A DNA stretch of 64,000 nucleotides from Asterochloris sp. CNOR1 (GCA_963969365.1 OZ017750.1:744001-808000); one strand, 5' to 3'. Shown: positions 36,061 through 48,799, counted from the stretch's first letter. Made by a program: numbers and translations. Notes: a model not told the origin generated them from the letters alone.

Positions 36061-39000
36061 ATGCAGGCGCTCAGACAGTGCCTGCGCAAAGGCAGGTCTC
36101 TGCAGCAATGCAGGGGCCTGGCCTCTGCAGCGGTGGAGGTGGCACCCCCTGGGGAAGATAGCCCCTTCCTGCGCTTTGCCAGCCCCCTGCCAAGGCCTCA
36201 GGATCATACATCCGTGCTTGGAAGCATCCCAGAAACAAAGGTGAGGTCTGGTGACATACATGCTGGCCCCACTCACTGAGCTGCAGCCCAGCTCAGGGAT
36301 GGCAGAGGCTGCACAGCAAATGTGCCCCGGCCGCGATGCATGGCCTGGCATGTGTGCATGCGGCCTGCAAGCTGATCTAAGCAAACCCCTGCATGCCTTC
36401 CCCAGTCAAGACCAGGGTTGTGTATGCGCGGCTGCATCTCCGGGTGATGGAACCCCTGCAGGTGACCAGCCTGTCAAATGGAATGCGCGTGGCGTCTGAG
36501 ACCACCCCGTTCGCTGAGACTGCGTGCGTGGGGATCTGGATTGATGCTGGCAGCCGTTTTGAGAATGACAGGAACAACGGCTGCGCTCACTTCCTGGAGC
36601 ACATGTTCTTCAAAGGCACCAAGGTTGGCTACGGGCGCATCTTGTCTGCCGTGAGGGTTGAATTGAACACTAAGTTGAACATGAGCGGCCCTGCTCGCCC
36701 GCAGCTATGCCGCTGATCAGATGGTGCCATGTCTGCTGGAGCGCAATGCACAGCAATCTGCCTGAACTTATGTCCTGCTGTGCCTTCAAGAATCCTCAAC
36801 ACCACATTGCAAGTGGTCAAGTCAGGGCGTCCTGGCATTGAGGTCATATTGCGCCTTCAATAAATCATTGCAGAACCCTCTCAGCACCAACAGCAATTCA
36901 GCACCGACACCACCCTGGCCATTGTGTGGCTGGCTGCTGTTTGGGACTGACCCATACCACCCTGCCTGCAGTCGCGTACGGTACAGCAGCTGGAGCAGGA
37001 GATCGAGAATATGGGCGGCCACCTGAACGCCTACACTAGCCGGGAACAGACATGCTACTACGCAAAGGTGGGCCATGTGGCTGAGGATGCTGGTCTCAAA
37101 TTGCACTGCATGAGCAAGGCCCGCAAGAATGATGTCCAGAGTGGTGGGCAGGCCCTGCCAGAGCTGTCTGCTGCATATATGAAACGTATGTGCTGAATGC
37201 TGGCCAGCATGCAGTGGCAAGGTGCAGTGTCAGTCTGATGGCCTGCACCAGATGTGGCCTGCTTTAGCCAAGCCTCAGCCTGTGCTGCCTCCAATCTGCA
37301 GGTGGCCAAGAAGGACGTGGGCAAGGCCATCGCCATCCTGGCCGACATTCTGCAGTCCAGCAACCTGGACAACAGCGCCATTGAGCGGGAGCGGCAGGTC
37401 ATCCTCAGGGAGATGCAGGAGGTATGTGGAGGTGCATGTCTGCTGTCGGATTTGAACCCAATAGGCAGAAAGGTACAATTCTGGAGCCATAGCCTTTACC
37501 TGTTTCTCTGAGCTGGCTGTGATGGGCTGCTCAGATCTGCGTCAAGGCTGCATGCTGCCTGAGGCTGCTGGCTGTGGGCCAACTGAAGATTATGCTTCAA
37601 ATCAGCTGGAACAATCCACAGCGCAGGGGGTATGCTGGCCGCTTAAGACAGGTTGCATCTGCTCCAGCATGCACATTGAGGGCTGAGCCCCACCAGCCAC
37701 AAATGCTTTTGAGGCCCACTCCCCCTTGCCGGGCCCCGCCCCCTTCCCTGCCACAGGTTGTAAGCATGCCCCAGGAGGTCGTCCTTGACCACCTGCACGC
37801 AATGGTCTTCCAGCACAGCCCCTTCAGGCGCACCGCAGCTGCAGCTGTTGTTGAGGCCTGCACCTCGTCCCTGCCGCGCAGATCGAAGGCGTGCCCCAGG
37901 AAGTCATCTTTGACCACCTGCACGCGACGGCCTTCCAGCACAGTCCCCTGGGGCGCACCATCCTGGGCCCTGAGGACAATATCCGACACCTCACCCAGGA
38001 TGACCTGAGGCAGTACATCCGCCACCACTACACTGCGCCCCGCATGGTGAGGCCTCAGTCAGAATGAGCATGCAGCCACCATGTATGGGAAGAACCGTTT
38101 TGTGCTCGCTGGCTTTGCAGCATGGGCAAGGTCCACTCTGTGGGGCTGACCAGGTCAAACCTGGGCTGTGGAAGTCTTGAGGCTTCAAAACATGGCAGGT
38201 TGTAACGGGGAGGCTGGGCCTTTGCAGCGACCATTTTGAGACAAAAGCGCATGGCTGGCAGCAGATGTGCTTGCCTCTCACTAGCTTTGTTTTCTTTCAA
38301 ATAGCCTGTCATCTCTGCTGCTTTCTGCCAAGGTGAGGTGCCCCGCTGTGCCTTCAGGTGGTGGCTGGCGCGGGTGCTGTGGAGCACAATCAGCTGGTGG
38401 AGCTGTCGGACAAGGCTTTTGCCGGCCTCCCCACGGACCCTACAACTGGCATGGACCTGGTGAGGAAGGTGAGTCTCAGACGCTGGTGTGATGCTGCATG
38501 GAGCTTTGTAGGGCAGTAACACCTCTGGAGGACGGAGCAGTGTCTGCAGACTGCTGTGCGCCCCCTGCCGTTCAAAATCTGGCTGAGGCGTGGGCCCTTG
38601 TGCAATGTGCCTGTATACTTCAGCGCTGCAGGGGCCCAATCGTGCCTGCTTGTCCTTATTGCACTGCTGCTCCTGCAGTGTCTGTGGTGTAACAGCTGTG
38701 GTGTAACAGCAAGCTGTTGTGGCCTGAGAGCTCCTCTGGCGTGCATGGTCTTGCCGACAAGCTGTTGGGCCTATGCAGGACCCAGCCATGTTCACAGGCA
38801 GCGAAGTGCGTATCAAGGACCCGGACATGCCAACTATTGAGTTTGCGGTGGCTTTCAAGGGCGCATCGTGGACGGACCCAGACAGCGTGCCCCTCATGGT
38901 CATGCAGGCACGTCAGCTAGGCAGCCTGACTGCATGCATCAGCGTCCTTGTTTGCCACTGGCAGGCAGGCAGATTGGTCTATTGTCCAACTTATGCTGAG

Positions 39001-40262
39001 ATGGTGATTGTACTGCCCTGCAATGGTCTCCCAGGCGACTGATCGCCACTGATCCTATGCCAGAGGTTCCCATAAAGGCAGGCCTGGCATAATGCAGAGC
39101 TGGGCTGCATTCACGAGAGGTGGGAAGCTCAATGTCAAGTACTGCACCTGCACCATCTGCCAGCTGTGGCCTCACTCATGCAGACCATGCTGGGCAGCTG
39201 GGACAAGCACCTGGGGGCTGGACCTCACCTGTCGAGCCGGCTGGCGCAAAGTGTGGCCATCAATGGCATCGCCAATTCCTACATGGTGAGCTCAGGCCTG
39301 GAAATAGCAGCAATTAGACGCTTTGCTGGGACTTGCAGTGCGCATGCAGCAGCAGGGTAGAGGGCTTGGCTTGCAGGCAATGCTGGCAGATCATCCCCTG
39401 TTTCTGCCAGCATTGCCCGTCACAGTGTCAGGAGTCTCAACATTGCGCTGCTCACTGCTAGTCGTGCATCAGTCGCTTGGCAGTGCACCTTGCCTGCCCC
39501 TCACTTTGCAGGCTGCTGTATGTGGCCGTGCATGCCTGCATCATGCCTGCCCTGCACCTGCCTCTGCTATCTGTGCGACATGCCTAGAATGCTCCTAGCC
39601 AAAGTACTGGCTCCCTTTCCTGCAGGCTTTCAACACCAACTATCACGACACTGGCCTTTTTGGGGTGTACGCGACGGCAAACAGGGATGACCCTGTAGAC
39701 GACGTGGCCTGGGCCATCATGCGCGAGATCAGCCGCATGTGCTACAGCCCTGTGGAGGAAGACATCATTCGCGCTAAGAACCAGCTCAAGGCTGCCATCC
39801 TGTTCAGCCAGGATAACCTCAACGGTGAGCTTTGCTTGGTTGATGGGAATGGGCTACTTGTGGTCAGCTTCATGCGCTGGGTGTGTGCTGTTGCTCAAGG
39901 CTGCCACGTTGCTTGCTTACGTCAACTGCAATAGAGAGCATTGCTGGGCAGAAGACTTGCCCTCCCCAAGTGCAGGGCTGAGGGGTACAGGGGTCAATTT
40001 TTCTGACGCGGCTCTAAGCTTACACATGACGTGGACTGCAGGCATTGCCGAAGAGATCGGCCGACATCTGCTGGTTTACGGGCGCCGCATCCCCAAGGCC
40101 GAGCTGTTTGCTCGCATTGATGCAGTGGATGCTAGCGTAATCAAGGCAGTAGCAGACCGCTTCATCTATGACCAGGATGTTGCCATTGCTGCCCAGGGTG
40201 ACCTGCTGAATCTGCCTGACTACAACTGGTTCAGGCGCCGCACCTACTGGCTGCGGTACTAG
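36061..40262 (+). CDS. MPPB: Mitochondrial processing peptidase beta subunit / complex III core 1
   Basis: This M16 metallopeptidase removes mitochondrial presequences. In plants and algae it is also a core subunit of the cytochrome bc1 complex. Exon 1 (36061-36240) starts [20 protein letters not shown], a presequence. Exon 2 (36462-36623) gives [20 protein letters not shown] and the zinc motif HFLEH. Exon 3 (36972-37067) gives [20 protein letters not shown] with the third ligand Glu. Then come [37 protein letters not shown] (exon from 37882), [96 protein letters not shown] and [20 protein letters not shown], ending YWLRY with TAG at 40260-40262. The intact HXXEH argues for a catalytic beta subunit, not a degenerate core protein. 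Confidence 0.96.
37757..37836 (+). repeat. Well-preserved duplicate of a beta-MPP exon 5' part
   Basis: About 80 bp lying 125 bp upstream of the real exon at 37882 repeat its start with its own acceptor CCACAG. The copy reads [20 protein letters not shown] and the real exon [20 protein letters not shown]. Identity is roughly 80% by eye at the DNA level. M16 proteins have this segment once, so the copy is a partial exon duplication. It stays open over its length and could be spliced in aberrantly. Confidence 0.85.
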
Positions 40263-40499
40263 ACTGGCCCCACATCCCTTGCAGTGCGTCTCATAGCCGT
40301 TCATGAGCCGTTTAACTTCAAGATCAAAGCACCACCTCCAGAGTTCAGCAGTGGCCAGGCGGTGGTATCCAAACCTCGCTTGAGGACCTGCTTCACATTG
40401 ATGGCCTTCAGCGAACTGGAGATTGACTGAAGGTGCCTGGCAGATCTTTGGCAAGTCAGGTTGCTACCAGTTGACGAGCAGATTGAACAGCTCACCGTG
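40263..40499. other. Spacer between beta-MPP and LAZ1/TMEM184
   Basis: 237 bp lie between two plus-strand genes. It should contain the beta-MPP 3' UTR and the promoter of the membrane protein gene. I see no TGTAA-type poly(A) signal or other clear element. A 5' extension of the LAZ1 reading frame may begin near 40450. Confidence 0.3.
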
Positions 40500-43400
40500 A
40501 TGGTGGACCTGGGACTGACTGAGGCTGGACCTAAGGCCATCGCTGGCATCTGTGGTTCTCTAGCCATCATGATTTCTCTCTACCAGGCAGGGCATTGACA
40601 CCAACCCGGCAGCTGCATGGACATGCCTGTTGGCATGATCTCTGGTTAAGTAGTTTTTCTGGCTGCAGATTATGTGCCATCTGCGCAACTACACGGGACC
40701 CATCTTTCAGGTCTGCAAACAATGGAGAGCGGCAGCATTGCCCTGATTGGATTGCTGCTGAGGCTCTTCTGACCCTGGAACTGCTGCAGAGATACATTGT
40801 GCGCCTGATTTTCATGATTCCAGTCTACTCTGTGTCCTCCTTTCTCTCCTTTATCAACCCCAGCAATGCCATTTGGTATGATTCTGTCCGAGACTGGTGA
40901 GACCCCTGTGGCACAGGAGGATGCATGCTGCAAGTCCTTGAATAGCTCACCTGGCCAGCACTGCCTGCCTGGGGCAGCTTACTGGCAGCCTGCCATCGCC
41001 AAGTCAGGGCTGCAGGTGACAGCCATGTGCCCGGTGCACTGTGCTGCAGCAGCCTGCAATGATGCGGAGCATGCAGAGGCAGCATACCACTTCCGGCCTG
41101 TCAGCTGTGACTCATGCCACCCATGTGATGCTGCGGCAGAGCGCTGCACCAGTGCAGGCTGCAGAACCAGCAATTCATGGGCCAGCACAGCCCTGGGGCT
41201 TGTACTCCCACTGTGCACCTGCAACACCCCATGCTTGCACCGACATGAGGCAGCCATGAGTGCTCCATACTTGCACTGCTGCTGTGCAGCTATGAGGCCT
41301 GGGTCATCTACAACTTCCTTTCTCTCTGCCTGGCCTACGTTGGGGGGCCAGGCGCGGTCGAAGTCAAGATGAATGGCTACGTGCTGATGCCCTCTTGGAC
41401 ATACAGCACCTGCTGTCTGCCCCCGCTGCTGGTCAACGGGCGCTTTGTGCGGATGTGCAAGCGGGTGAGCAGCAACAGCGCTTGCCGCATGGCAAAGCGG
41501 ACATCTGCTTGGCCTGAGCTGATGTGTCCGGGAGCCAGTACGGCGTGCTTCTTCAGGGGGAAGCGGCCCGGCTCAAGATGCTGCACACTGACTACACTGT
41601 TTGTTCAAGCAGTGGCCATGCTGTCTGCCCCCGCGGCTGGCCAGTGGGCGCAGTGTAAGCAGGTCATCAGCAGGGTTGTGCTGGGTCACAAATTGTGCAA
41701 CGGTCGCATGCCTAGCAGCCCCACTATGCAAGACAACGTGTGCCTTCAGGCAGCCACACCATGAGACCTGGCTGCACCGCTTGTCTCCCAGAAAAGCGCC
41801 TGCATGCTGCTGCACCCATCTGCTTTTCTTAGCAATGCTGCGAGTCATCAACTGCTGCGCCTGGTTGCAGGGCACGCTGCAGTTTGTCCTGTTGAAGCCC
41901 GTCATGGCGGTCCTGACCCTGGTGCTGTACAGCCAGGGCAAGTATGAGGAGAACTGGAGCGCAAACAACGGGTGAGAAACCAGCCTGCAGCACCCGCTGG
42001 CATGCCAGCCTGCATCCGCTGCTCCAGTGGCAGCTCACAAGAGCAGAGAGCTGGGGTGGCTCCTGGGCCCTGCATCCTGTCCCTGGCTGGCAGGACACAG
42101 AGGCAGCTCGGCTGCCAGGCCGCGCCTCTGCTGCCCACTTCTCCACCAAGGAGTCTCAGCTCAGATGGAAGCCCAGCCCGCTCCCTGACTCCCAAATGGT
42201 GCTAAATACTCAATAACCTGCCCATTTTTCTATTGAGGAGTTGCAGCTCTGCTGAAGCCAGCCCGCTCCCTGGTCACCAACTGGTGCCAAATGTCCGGAT
42301 ACTTAGACACTCTCTTGGCCAGGCTTTGTGATGCAGGCAGATGCAGGCACTCGCGGGCTCCGTCCCGGGTGTCAAGCACCTCGGCTCTGGACTCCGCAGC
42401 TTGAGACCCTTGAGCATGAGTTATGGTGCATTGCCGGCCATCCAGCTCCCCACCCAAAACGCCGACTGCAAAGCCTCATTGAGCACCAACACACATTGCT
42501 GTGCTGTGGTCAGCCCACCACTGGCAGTGTGTGCCAGCCAGCCAGCTCCCTGTGCAGATGCACTGTGCTGTGTCAGCCACTCAGCTCTCCACCCAGACGT
42601 CAGCTGTGAGCTGTGCCCACTCTGCTTGCAGCTACCTGTGGATCACCATCGTCTATAACGTGACCTACACGCTGGCGCTGTATGCCCTGCTCCTGTTCTA
42701 CCTGGGCACGCATGACTTGCTGGCCCCCTTCAAGCCCATGCTGAAGTTCTTGGTGGTCAAGTCCATCGTCTTCATGACTTTCTGGCAGGTGCGGTATCTG
42801 CCCTCCATCTCCCCTCGGTGTCCATTGGCTTTGGCATCAAAGTCCTTGCCAGGCTGGGGGGAGGGGCTGCCATGCACAAGTGTGCTTGCAGCGGCAGCGC
42901 TTGCACTGCGGGGAGGGTCAAGGCTCCGGTCGGTCTGAGCCACAGCGTCTGGGAGGTACAGCTGCGCACCTTTGCAGGGGAGAGCAGCCTAGCTTGAGGT
43001 AAAGCACACTGGCTGAGCTGCTGCTGCTCCAGCACAGTAGCCGTGCAGTGTACTCATGCCAGGCGGGCTCATCACCTTCTGCAGTATGCGCAGCTGTGAG
43101 GTCTTGAGTGGTGCCGCCGCCATCTGCCTTTGCCCTGGCATCTTGCTGAGGCTTACTGCAGTCTCACATCACCCTTTGCCTGCCTGTAGAGCCTGTTCAT
43201 TGTCATCCTGACCAGCTCGGGGGCACTGGCAACCACTGATGACAATGGGAACACCACCAATGAGGGCACGCAGCTGCAGGAGCTGTTGATCTGCCTAGAA
43301 ATGCTTCCAGCAAGCATTGCCATGCTCTGGGCCTTCAACTACAAAGACTACAAAGGCACAGGCAAGGATCTAAGCACGATTGCAGTTTTGAACAGCCTGT

Positions 43401-46221
43401 TGGTAGGGCTAAGACCCGGCAGCAGGTTCTGCCTGCTTTGAGTAAAGTTTGTGGCATATTCCGGCTGATCTGGCAGAGCTGCTGTCGAAGGCCCCACCTT
43501 GCAAGCCTTCAATCGCAAAGGTGCAGGCAAGTGCAGCTCTTGCCCAGCTTCTTGCCATACCATTGTCTGCAGCAAGGCTGCCAAAGCACCCTGTGTGTTG
43601 GTTTTTCTGCTGCATGTCGCCTGTGGCCCTGGGAACCACCTGAACACGCTGGCCAGCTCTGCCAGCAATTTAAATGGTCATGGTCTTGGCTGATGCTAGC
43701 ATGAGCCTACTCTGCCCCCTGCTGGATGCTGCAGGCCCCCATACAGGGCTGGATGTGCACAATGTCACACACGCAATCAGTGTGCGGGACCTGGTGTCAG
43801 ACACGGTGCACCAGTTCGCGCCGACCTACCATGACTATGTCCTGTACAGCAACAGCGGGGCCAAGTCTGCGCCCAAGGTGACACCCTGTGCTTTCAGCTG
43901 GGGCTGAGCTGCCTCTGTGACATGGTCCTCTTTGGCAGACAGGCATCAGAGGTGCATGCAGAGATCAGCATGCTTCTCAATGTCACGTGCACATGTGGCA
44001 GCCACCAACATGGAGGAGTCCAGGGCCTGCTGCCAGGCAGGCAGGCCGGCAGGCCCTTCAGAAGTTGTGCTGGAGCAGCCCAGGGGTGCTATGGGCTCTC
44101 CCTTGCTGAGCTGCATGCATTGCTGGCAGAGGCAGTCGGCAAGATTGCAGCTGTGCTCTCTTGCAGACCCTGCAATGTGCCAGGGCCCCCCCTTGCTTGC
44201 CATGGGCTGCTGGGGGCGCAGGCTCTCTCCCTGCAGCAGAGAAGGCCAGCCACCATCTGCCCATACACGGGCCCAGAAAGCGTGTAAAGGCTCAGCCAGA
44301 CACAGCCAGCTGACATCCTGCTGAAGACTCATGCGCCACGCCTCCCTGCCAGCCACCATGCCTGCATCCGGCTGCTGCAGGCACAGGGCTCTCCCTCTGC
44401 CAGGAACGGGCAGCCATCAACGCCTGAGGTCAGAGACAGCCACCTAATGACTGTCCACATGCTGCTGCAGACGCAGCGCGCCAAGGCCATCCCGTTGCCG
44501 AAGGGCGTGGAGCTGCAGCAGGCTGGGTACAACTTCAGGGACAATGCCAACCTGCTGGCCAACATGGAGCTGGGGGTGCACCGGGAGGACTATGAGCGCG
44601 AGACAACCGACCTTGACAAAGACTCTGAGGGGACGCCGGGGGCGCAGGTGGGTCCGCAGACTGGGGTCTGCTAAACTTGACTCCTAAACGCTGAACCCCT
44701 CTCGGGTCTGCCCAGTGCTCATTTGCTCCATATGAAAGGAGGCATCCAGAGGGCCTGCCTGGGACCTGCATGCAAGCTGTGAGGTGAGCAGGCCTGGACA
44801 GGGACCTGAGGGAATGCTGGGGGCGCAGGGTCCCCTGGGGTCCTGCCTGAGCGCTGGGTATGTGCTGGGGACTCCAAGCTTCAGATCATATTGGTGTATA
44901 GCTGAGGCCTCTGCTGAGGAGGCGTGCATCCACAGAGAAACAGGGCTGCATGAATGCGGTAGAGAGACCACAGGTGGGGTTGCATGCAGGCTTTGCTGTG
45001 CCCACAGGGCACGACACAAGCACACATGACGACTGACCTGGACACAGACTTGGAGGGGGTGCCAGAGGTACAGGGTGGTTTTGGCAGCATGCCACTCGGC
45101 TGAGTTGGCGTCGGGGAGCAGGGTGTCCTGACAGCCTGCCTGGAGCTGCAGGCGTACTGTGAGGAGACAAGCCTGGCTAAGGACTCTGACAGTGCGTATT
45201 GGGCTGCACGGAGGTCCTTCAGGGAGGGACTGCTTGAATGCTGCATTGGCATGGTTGATTGCAGAAGCATGAAGGTTGGGGTGTGCCTGGGGCTGTGTGG
45301 CCGCTGGGGGCCATGCATTCCGAAGGCAGGCTCTTAACCTCTGAAGCAGCTGCAGCCTGTGCCTTTCGATCCTTCACAAGGCTGCCAGCAATTAGCTTTA
45401 CAGCCTGCGCTTGTGAGGCTCTGCAGTATTTGGGTGAGAGCACACTGGCCAGAGCTGCACATGTCTTACATGTTTTGTGGGTGATTGAGGACCTCATGGC
45501 TGCTGCACCCTCCGCCCTGCAGGCAGCTGAGCCAGGCATGGCAGCCTATCGGGAACCTCGATACACAGACCAGGACGATGACGTGTTCCAGGTAGTTGTC
45601 AGCTTTGGGGTGCTTCTTGGGGTTCTGCGCCACCCAGTTGTTGCAGTGCCCCAGCCTGTTTGTCGTGGCAACCTGATATCAGCAGCGTGCAGCCATGCAG
45701 ATATGTGCTGCCCGTCCTTGCATGCCGTGATGGGGTTTGCTCACTGGGGCCTATCGGTCCCCATTATCTCAGCTAGACCATGAATAGGAGTTGGTGCTGG
45801 TCTCAGTGCTGTCACCCCCTGCTCGCAAAGAGGCTCTGCCTGAGCTGTCACCTCTGATCACATGCACAGGTAGCCTGGCATCTGTAGGTCAGCAGGTTTT
45901 GCTGAAACAGACCAGCACTGGGCACTTCTGCCGCAGGAACGCGCGCCGCCCAAAGATGATGATGATGAAGGCATCGAGTACTACTCAGCTGATGTGAATG
46001 CACGGCGCACCACGTCAGACGATGTGGATGGGGAGGGGAAGAAGAAGAAGCATAAGAATAGGGTGCTGCGGCGAACAACCACGGACGATCTAGCGCCAGG
46101 GGACACCTCCTTGCAGATGGAGGACGATGCACCCCAGCCACCGAAGTCAGCCGAGGAGCGGCGGCGGGAGTTCCTAGCCAGGGGCTGGAGCAACGTAAAA
46201 CTTGACGACGACGATTCTTGA
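40500..46221 (+). CDS. LAZ1/TMEM184-type membrane protein (OST-alpha superfamily, DUF300)
   Basis: This is a seven-helix membrane protein. Plant LAZ1 is a tonoplast/endomembrane protein linked to brassinosteroid signalling and cell death, and animal relatives include OST-alpha transporters (family knowledge). The ATG at 40500 starts MVDLGLTEAGPKAIAGICGS, with LAIMISLYQ as helix 1. Further exons give IMCHLRNYTGPIFQ, RYIVRLIFMIPVYSVSSFLS with INPSNAIWYDSVRDCYEAW, IYNFLSLCLAYVGGPGAVEV, GTLQFVLLKPVMAVLTLVLY, YLWITIVYNVTYTLALYALL, PFKPMLKFLVVKSIVFMTFW, SLFIVILTSSGAL and CLEMLPASIAMLWAFNYKDY. The hydrophilic tail has RDLVSDTVHQFAPTYHDYVL, HREDYERETTDLDKDSEG (exon end 44647) and EIEYYSADVNARRTTSDDV-like acidic/basic blocks, with the stop at 46219-46221. 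Intron 1 appears to use a GC donor (GCAGGG). The long tail introns contain decayed exon-edge copies. Confidence 0.93.
44770..45210. repeat. Three decayed tandem copies of an exon donor edge in a LAZ1 intron
   Basis: The exon ending at 44647 reads ETTDLDKDSEGTPGAQ. The following intron holds a copy at about 44795-44835 (GACCTGAGGGAATGCTGGGG then GCGCAGG), one at about 45027-45075 that would read TTDLDTDLEGVPEVQ, and one at about 45155-45195 that would read YCEETSLAKDSD. They lie 150-250 bp apart and lose the frame between copies. Confidence 0.8.
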
Positions 46222-46510
46222 TCCCTTCCCAGCCAACCCCTGTGCGTCCAACTCCCGTTCCTCTGGCCCCCCTTTCAGAACAGACATCTGCTGCTGTGCT
46301 GCTGGAACCCAAACTAGACACTCCTAGGGACCTTCCTAGCACTGAGAGTGGGTCAGTGCTTCTGCCGCGTACCTCATATCCAGTATCGAATAGATGCGCT
46401 TCAGACCAATTATTGTGAAGTATATTGCCAGCCAGACTTACATATAGCTGGAGAATGCAGGAACGAAATTGGACCTGTCAGGAGGGGAGCAAGTATTGCA
46501 AATGCGAGCT
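46222..46510. other. Convergent 3' spacer between LAZ1 and plastid L1
   Basis: 289 bp lie between two convergent stop codons. It should hold both 3' UTRs. No gene or clear poly(A) signal is seen. Confidence 0.3.
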
Positions 46511-48620
46511 TCACTTGCTGCCCTTGACCTTAAGGTCTCTCAGCAGCGGATAGTTGACCCTGATGCCGGGACCCATGGTATTGCAGACGGTCAAGGTCTT
46601 CCAGAATACTCCCTTGGCACCTGGCGGCCTGTTTGTGTCGATCGACTCCTGCATGGAAGCATCACAATGCTCAGCAAGTGCAAGCTGCCCACCAAGACAC
46701 AGAGCCGTCGCGCAAGAACATAAACTTGTTCATGCTCAGGGGCACCAGGCCACTGCTGTCTGTCAGCGACACAGTAGCTTGGCACCAAAACTACCCAATA
46801 GAAAGACGATGGCAGAATGTACGCTGCGGAGTGGCCCTTCCAGCCTACCTGCACTGCCTTCAGGTTGGCGATGAGGTCATCGGCCTTGAAGTCTGCGCGG
46901 CCAAAGCCTACGTGGACATTGCCCTGCTTGTCGGCGCGGTACTCCACCTTGCCGCCCTTGAAGTCCTTGACAGCCTGCGACAGGGGCAGGGGGCACTCAC
47001 GCTGCAGCATATGCACTCACATGCATGCAGGGGGGCCCTGCACTGTAGCAAACGCTATTTGTAGCAGCTGCTGTCTCCCCCACAGCTGTAGCAGAATCTC
47101 AGCTGTACACATGTAAGCAGCCTCAATGGCTACCCAGGTTGTGGCAAAGAAGCATGAAGCTGCTGTCCATCTACAATGGCTCAGTGGCTGTCAAGACACC
47201 AAGCATGGAGAGGGCCAGTGAATGATAATAGCGCTGACAATGTGGCTTTGGACCCCACCACAACCCTGCCTGGCCTGACAAGAGCAGGCATTTGCTTGCG
47301 CCAGTGAACCAGATTGATGCCATTTTGCCACGAGTCAGCAGGAGGCAGCCCACTATCGACACCATACCTGGGTGACATTGGTGGTCACAGTGCCGGCCTT
47401 GGGGTTGGGCATGAGGCCCCGCGGGCCCAGCATGCGTCCCAGCTTGGCCACCTTGGGCATCATGTCGGGCGTGGCCACCAGCTTGTCGAAGTCCATCATG
47501 CCTTTTTGAATGGCATCGATCAGGTCCTCAGCCCCCACGTGGTCTGCGCCAGCCTCCTTGGCTGCCGCCAGGTTGTCGCCCTACAGGTGGGCAGGAGTGG
47601 GAGGCAGTAAAAAGAAGTGAGGCAGTGGCTGGCCAGGGGCGGGTGTGCAAACAAAAGGGTCACCATACAAGCAGGATGGCAATGACAGGCAAGCGGGTCA
47701 CCAGGGGGCAGAGCACTGTTGTGAACAGACAACCGCATGCCAGAGCACATCACATGTCCAACGCCTGAATAGACCGAGTCACTGAGATCAGGCCCTTGGC
47801 ACAGCCTGCGCTGAGACTCACCTGCGTGAGCACTGCCACCCGCAGCTCCTTACCGGTGCCGGCTGGCAGGTTGACAGTTGCCCTCAGCTGCTGATCTGCG
47901 TACTTGGGATCGATGTTCAGCTTTATGTGCACCTGCAGGGAAAGGGGCCTCCCTCAGGTTCGGAAGGTGCGAGACACAGTAGAGTCAGGCTGCACCACCT
48001 CAGATTCAGCCAGCCACAGGCTCTGCAACACCCAGGCCGGCATGAGTGCGACCAACTCCGCATTGCCAGCGCGAGGAAATGGTTGGCCGCCAGGCCCAGT
48101 GTACGTCTGAGGGGCCTCACCTCGCAGGTCTCGACGAACTTGAGGCTGGATGTTTCTGTTAGTATGGTCAGAGCCTCCATGGGCTCCAAGGGGTCAGCGG
48201 TCTTTGAAGGGACCTGTAGAGCGCAGGGACAGCTGTTCCTGAACTCCAGGCCTGAGCCTCAGTGTGCCATGGCATCGTAAGCAGAATTCGAAAGAACGGG
48301 CCACCCACCTTGGCCTTCATGGCTTTATACCGCCGGCTCCTGCCCCTGTCTGGCTTGCCTGGTAGCTGTATCTGCCTGGCAGGCGCAGAGTCCTCCTCCT
48401 CTTCTGCAGCGCTTTGCTCTAGCTCAGCCATGCTGAGTGTGCCTGCTGCTGCAGCATGTGTTTTGATGTTCAGCCGAGCCTGGCGCCTTAAGCCACAGCT
48501 GGGCCCTGTCTGCTGCCTCAGTCTGCTGCACCCCCAGCATGGTTGGGCTCGCAGCGGCTGTGCCCCAGATCGGTGCAAGCTGCAAGATGGGCCTGGCAAC
48601 TGCCTCTGAAGGACATTCAT
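46511..48620 (-). CDS. RPL1: Plastid 50S ribosomal protein L1 (uL1c)
   Basis: L1 forms the mobile L1 stalk of the plastid large ribosomal subunit near the E site. The minus-strand ATG at 48620 starts [20 protein letters not shown], a transit peptide, then [13 protein letters not shown]. Further exons give [40 protein letters not shown] with [36 protein letters not shown] with [32 protein letters not shown] (the L1 signature), [20 protein letters not shown] with [18 protein letters not shown] and finally [20 protein letters not shown], ending DLKVKGSK with TGA at 46511-46513. The presequence and bacterial-type signature indicate the plastid form. A mitochondrial L1 is the less likely alternative. 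Confidence 0.94.
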
Positions 48621-48799
48621 GCCGCTGAAGGACCACAGAGGTTGGTGTAGGTCAGAAAGCAGCCTATGTCTCGGGTCAAACTTGCCGGGCCTGTGGCTCT
48701 CTCAGCGCTGGTACAGGAGCACGGCCTCAAAAACATGAGGACGGCCCATTGGCCATCTCGAGGGGCCGTGTAACTGAACTAAGACGCGGTATTGCATAG
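48621..48799. promoter_or_regulatory. Divergent promoter region
   Basis: 179 bp separate the ATGs of plastid L1 (48620, minus) and the METTL21-like gene (48800, plus). Promoter activity is inferred from the geometry. No defined element is recognised. Confidence 0.35.

Noticed and set aside
37757-37836. Treating the extra beta-MPP segment as a normal additional exon
   Set aside because: M16 peptidases carry the DHLHAxAFQ segment once. The segment duplicates the next exon and including it would repeat that region of the protein.
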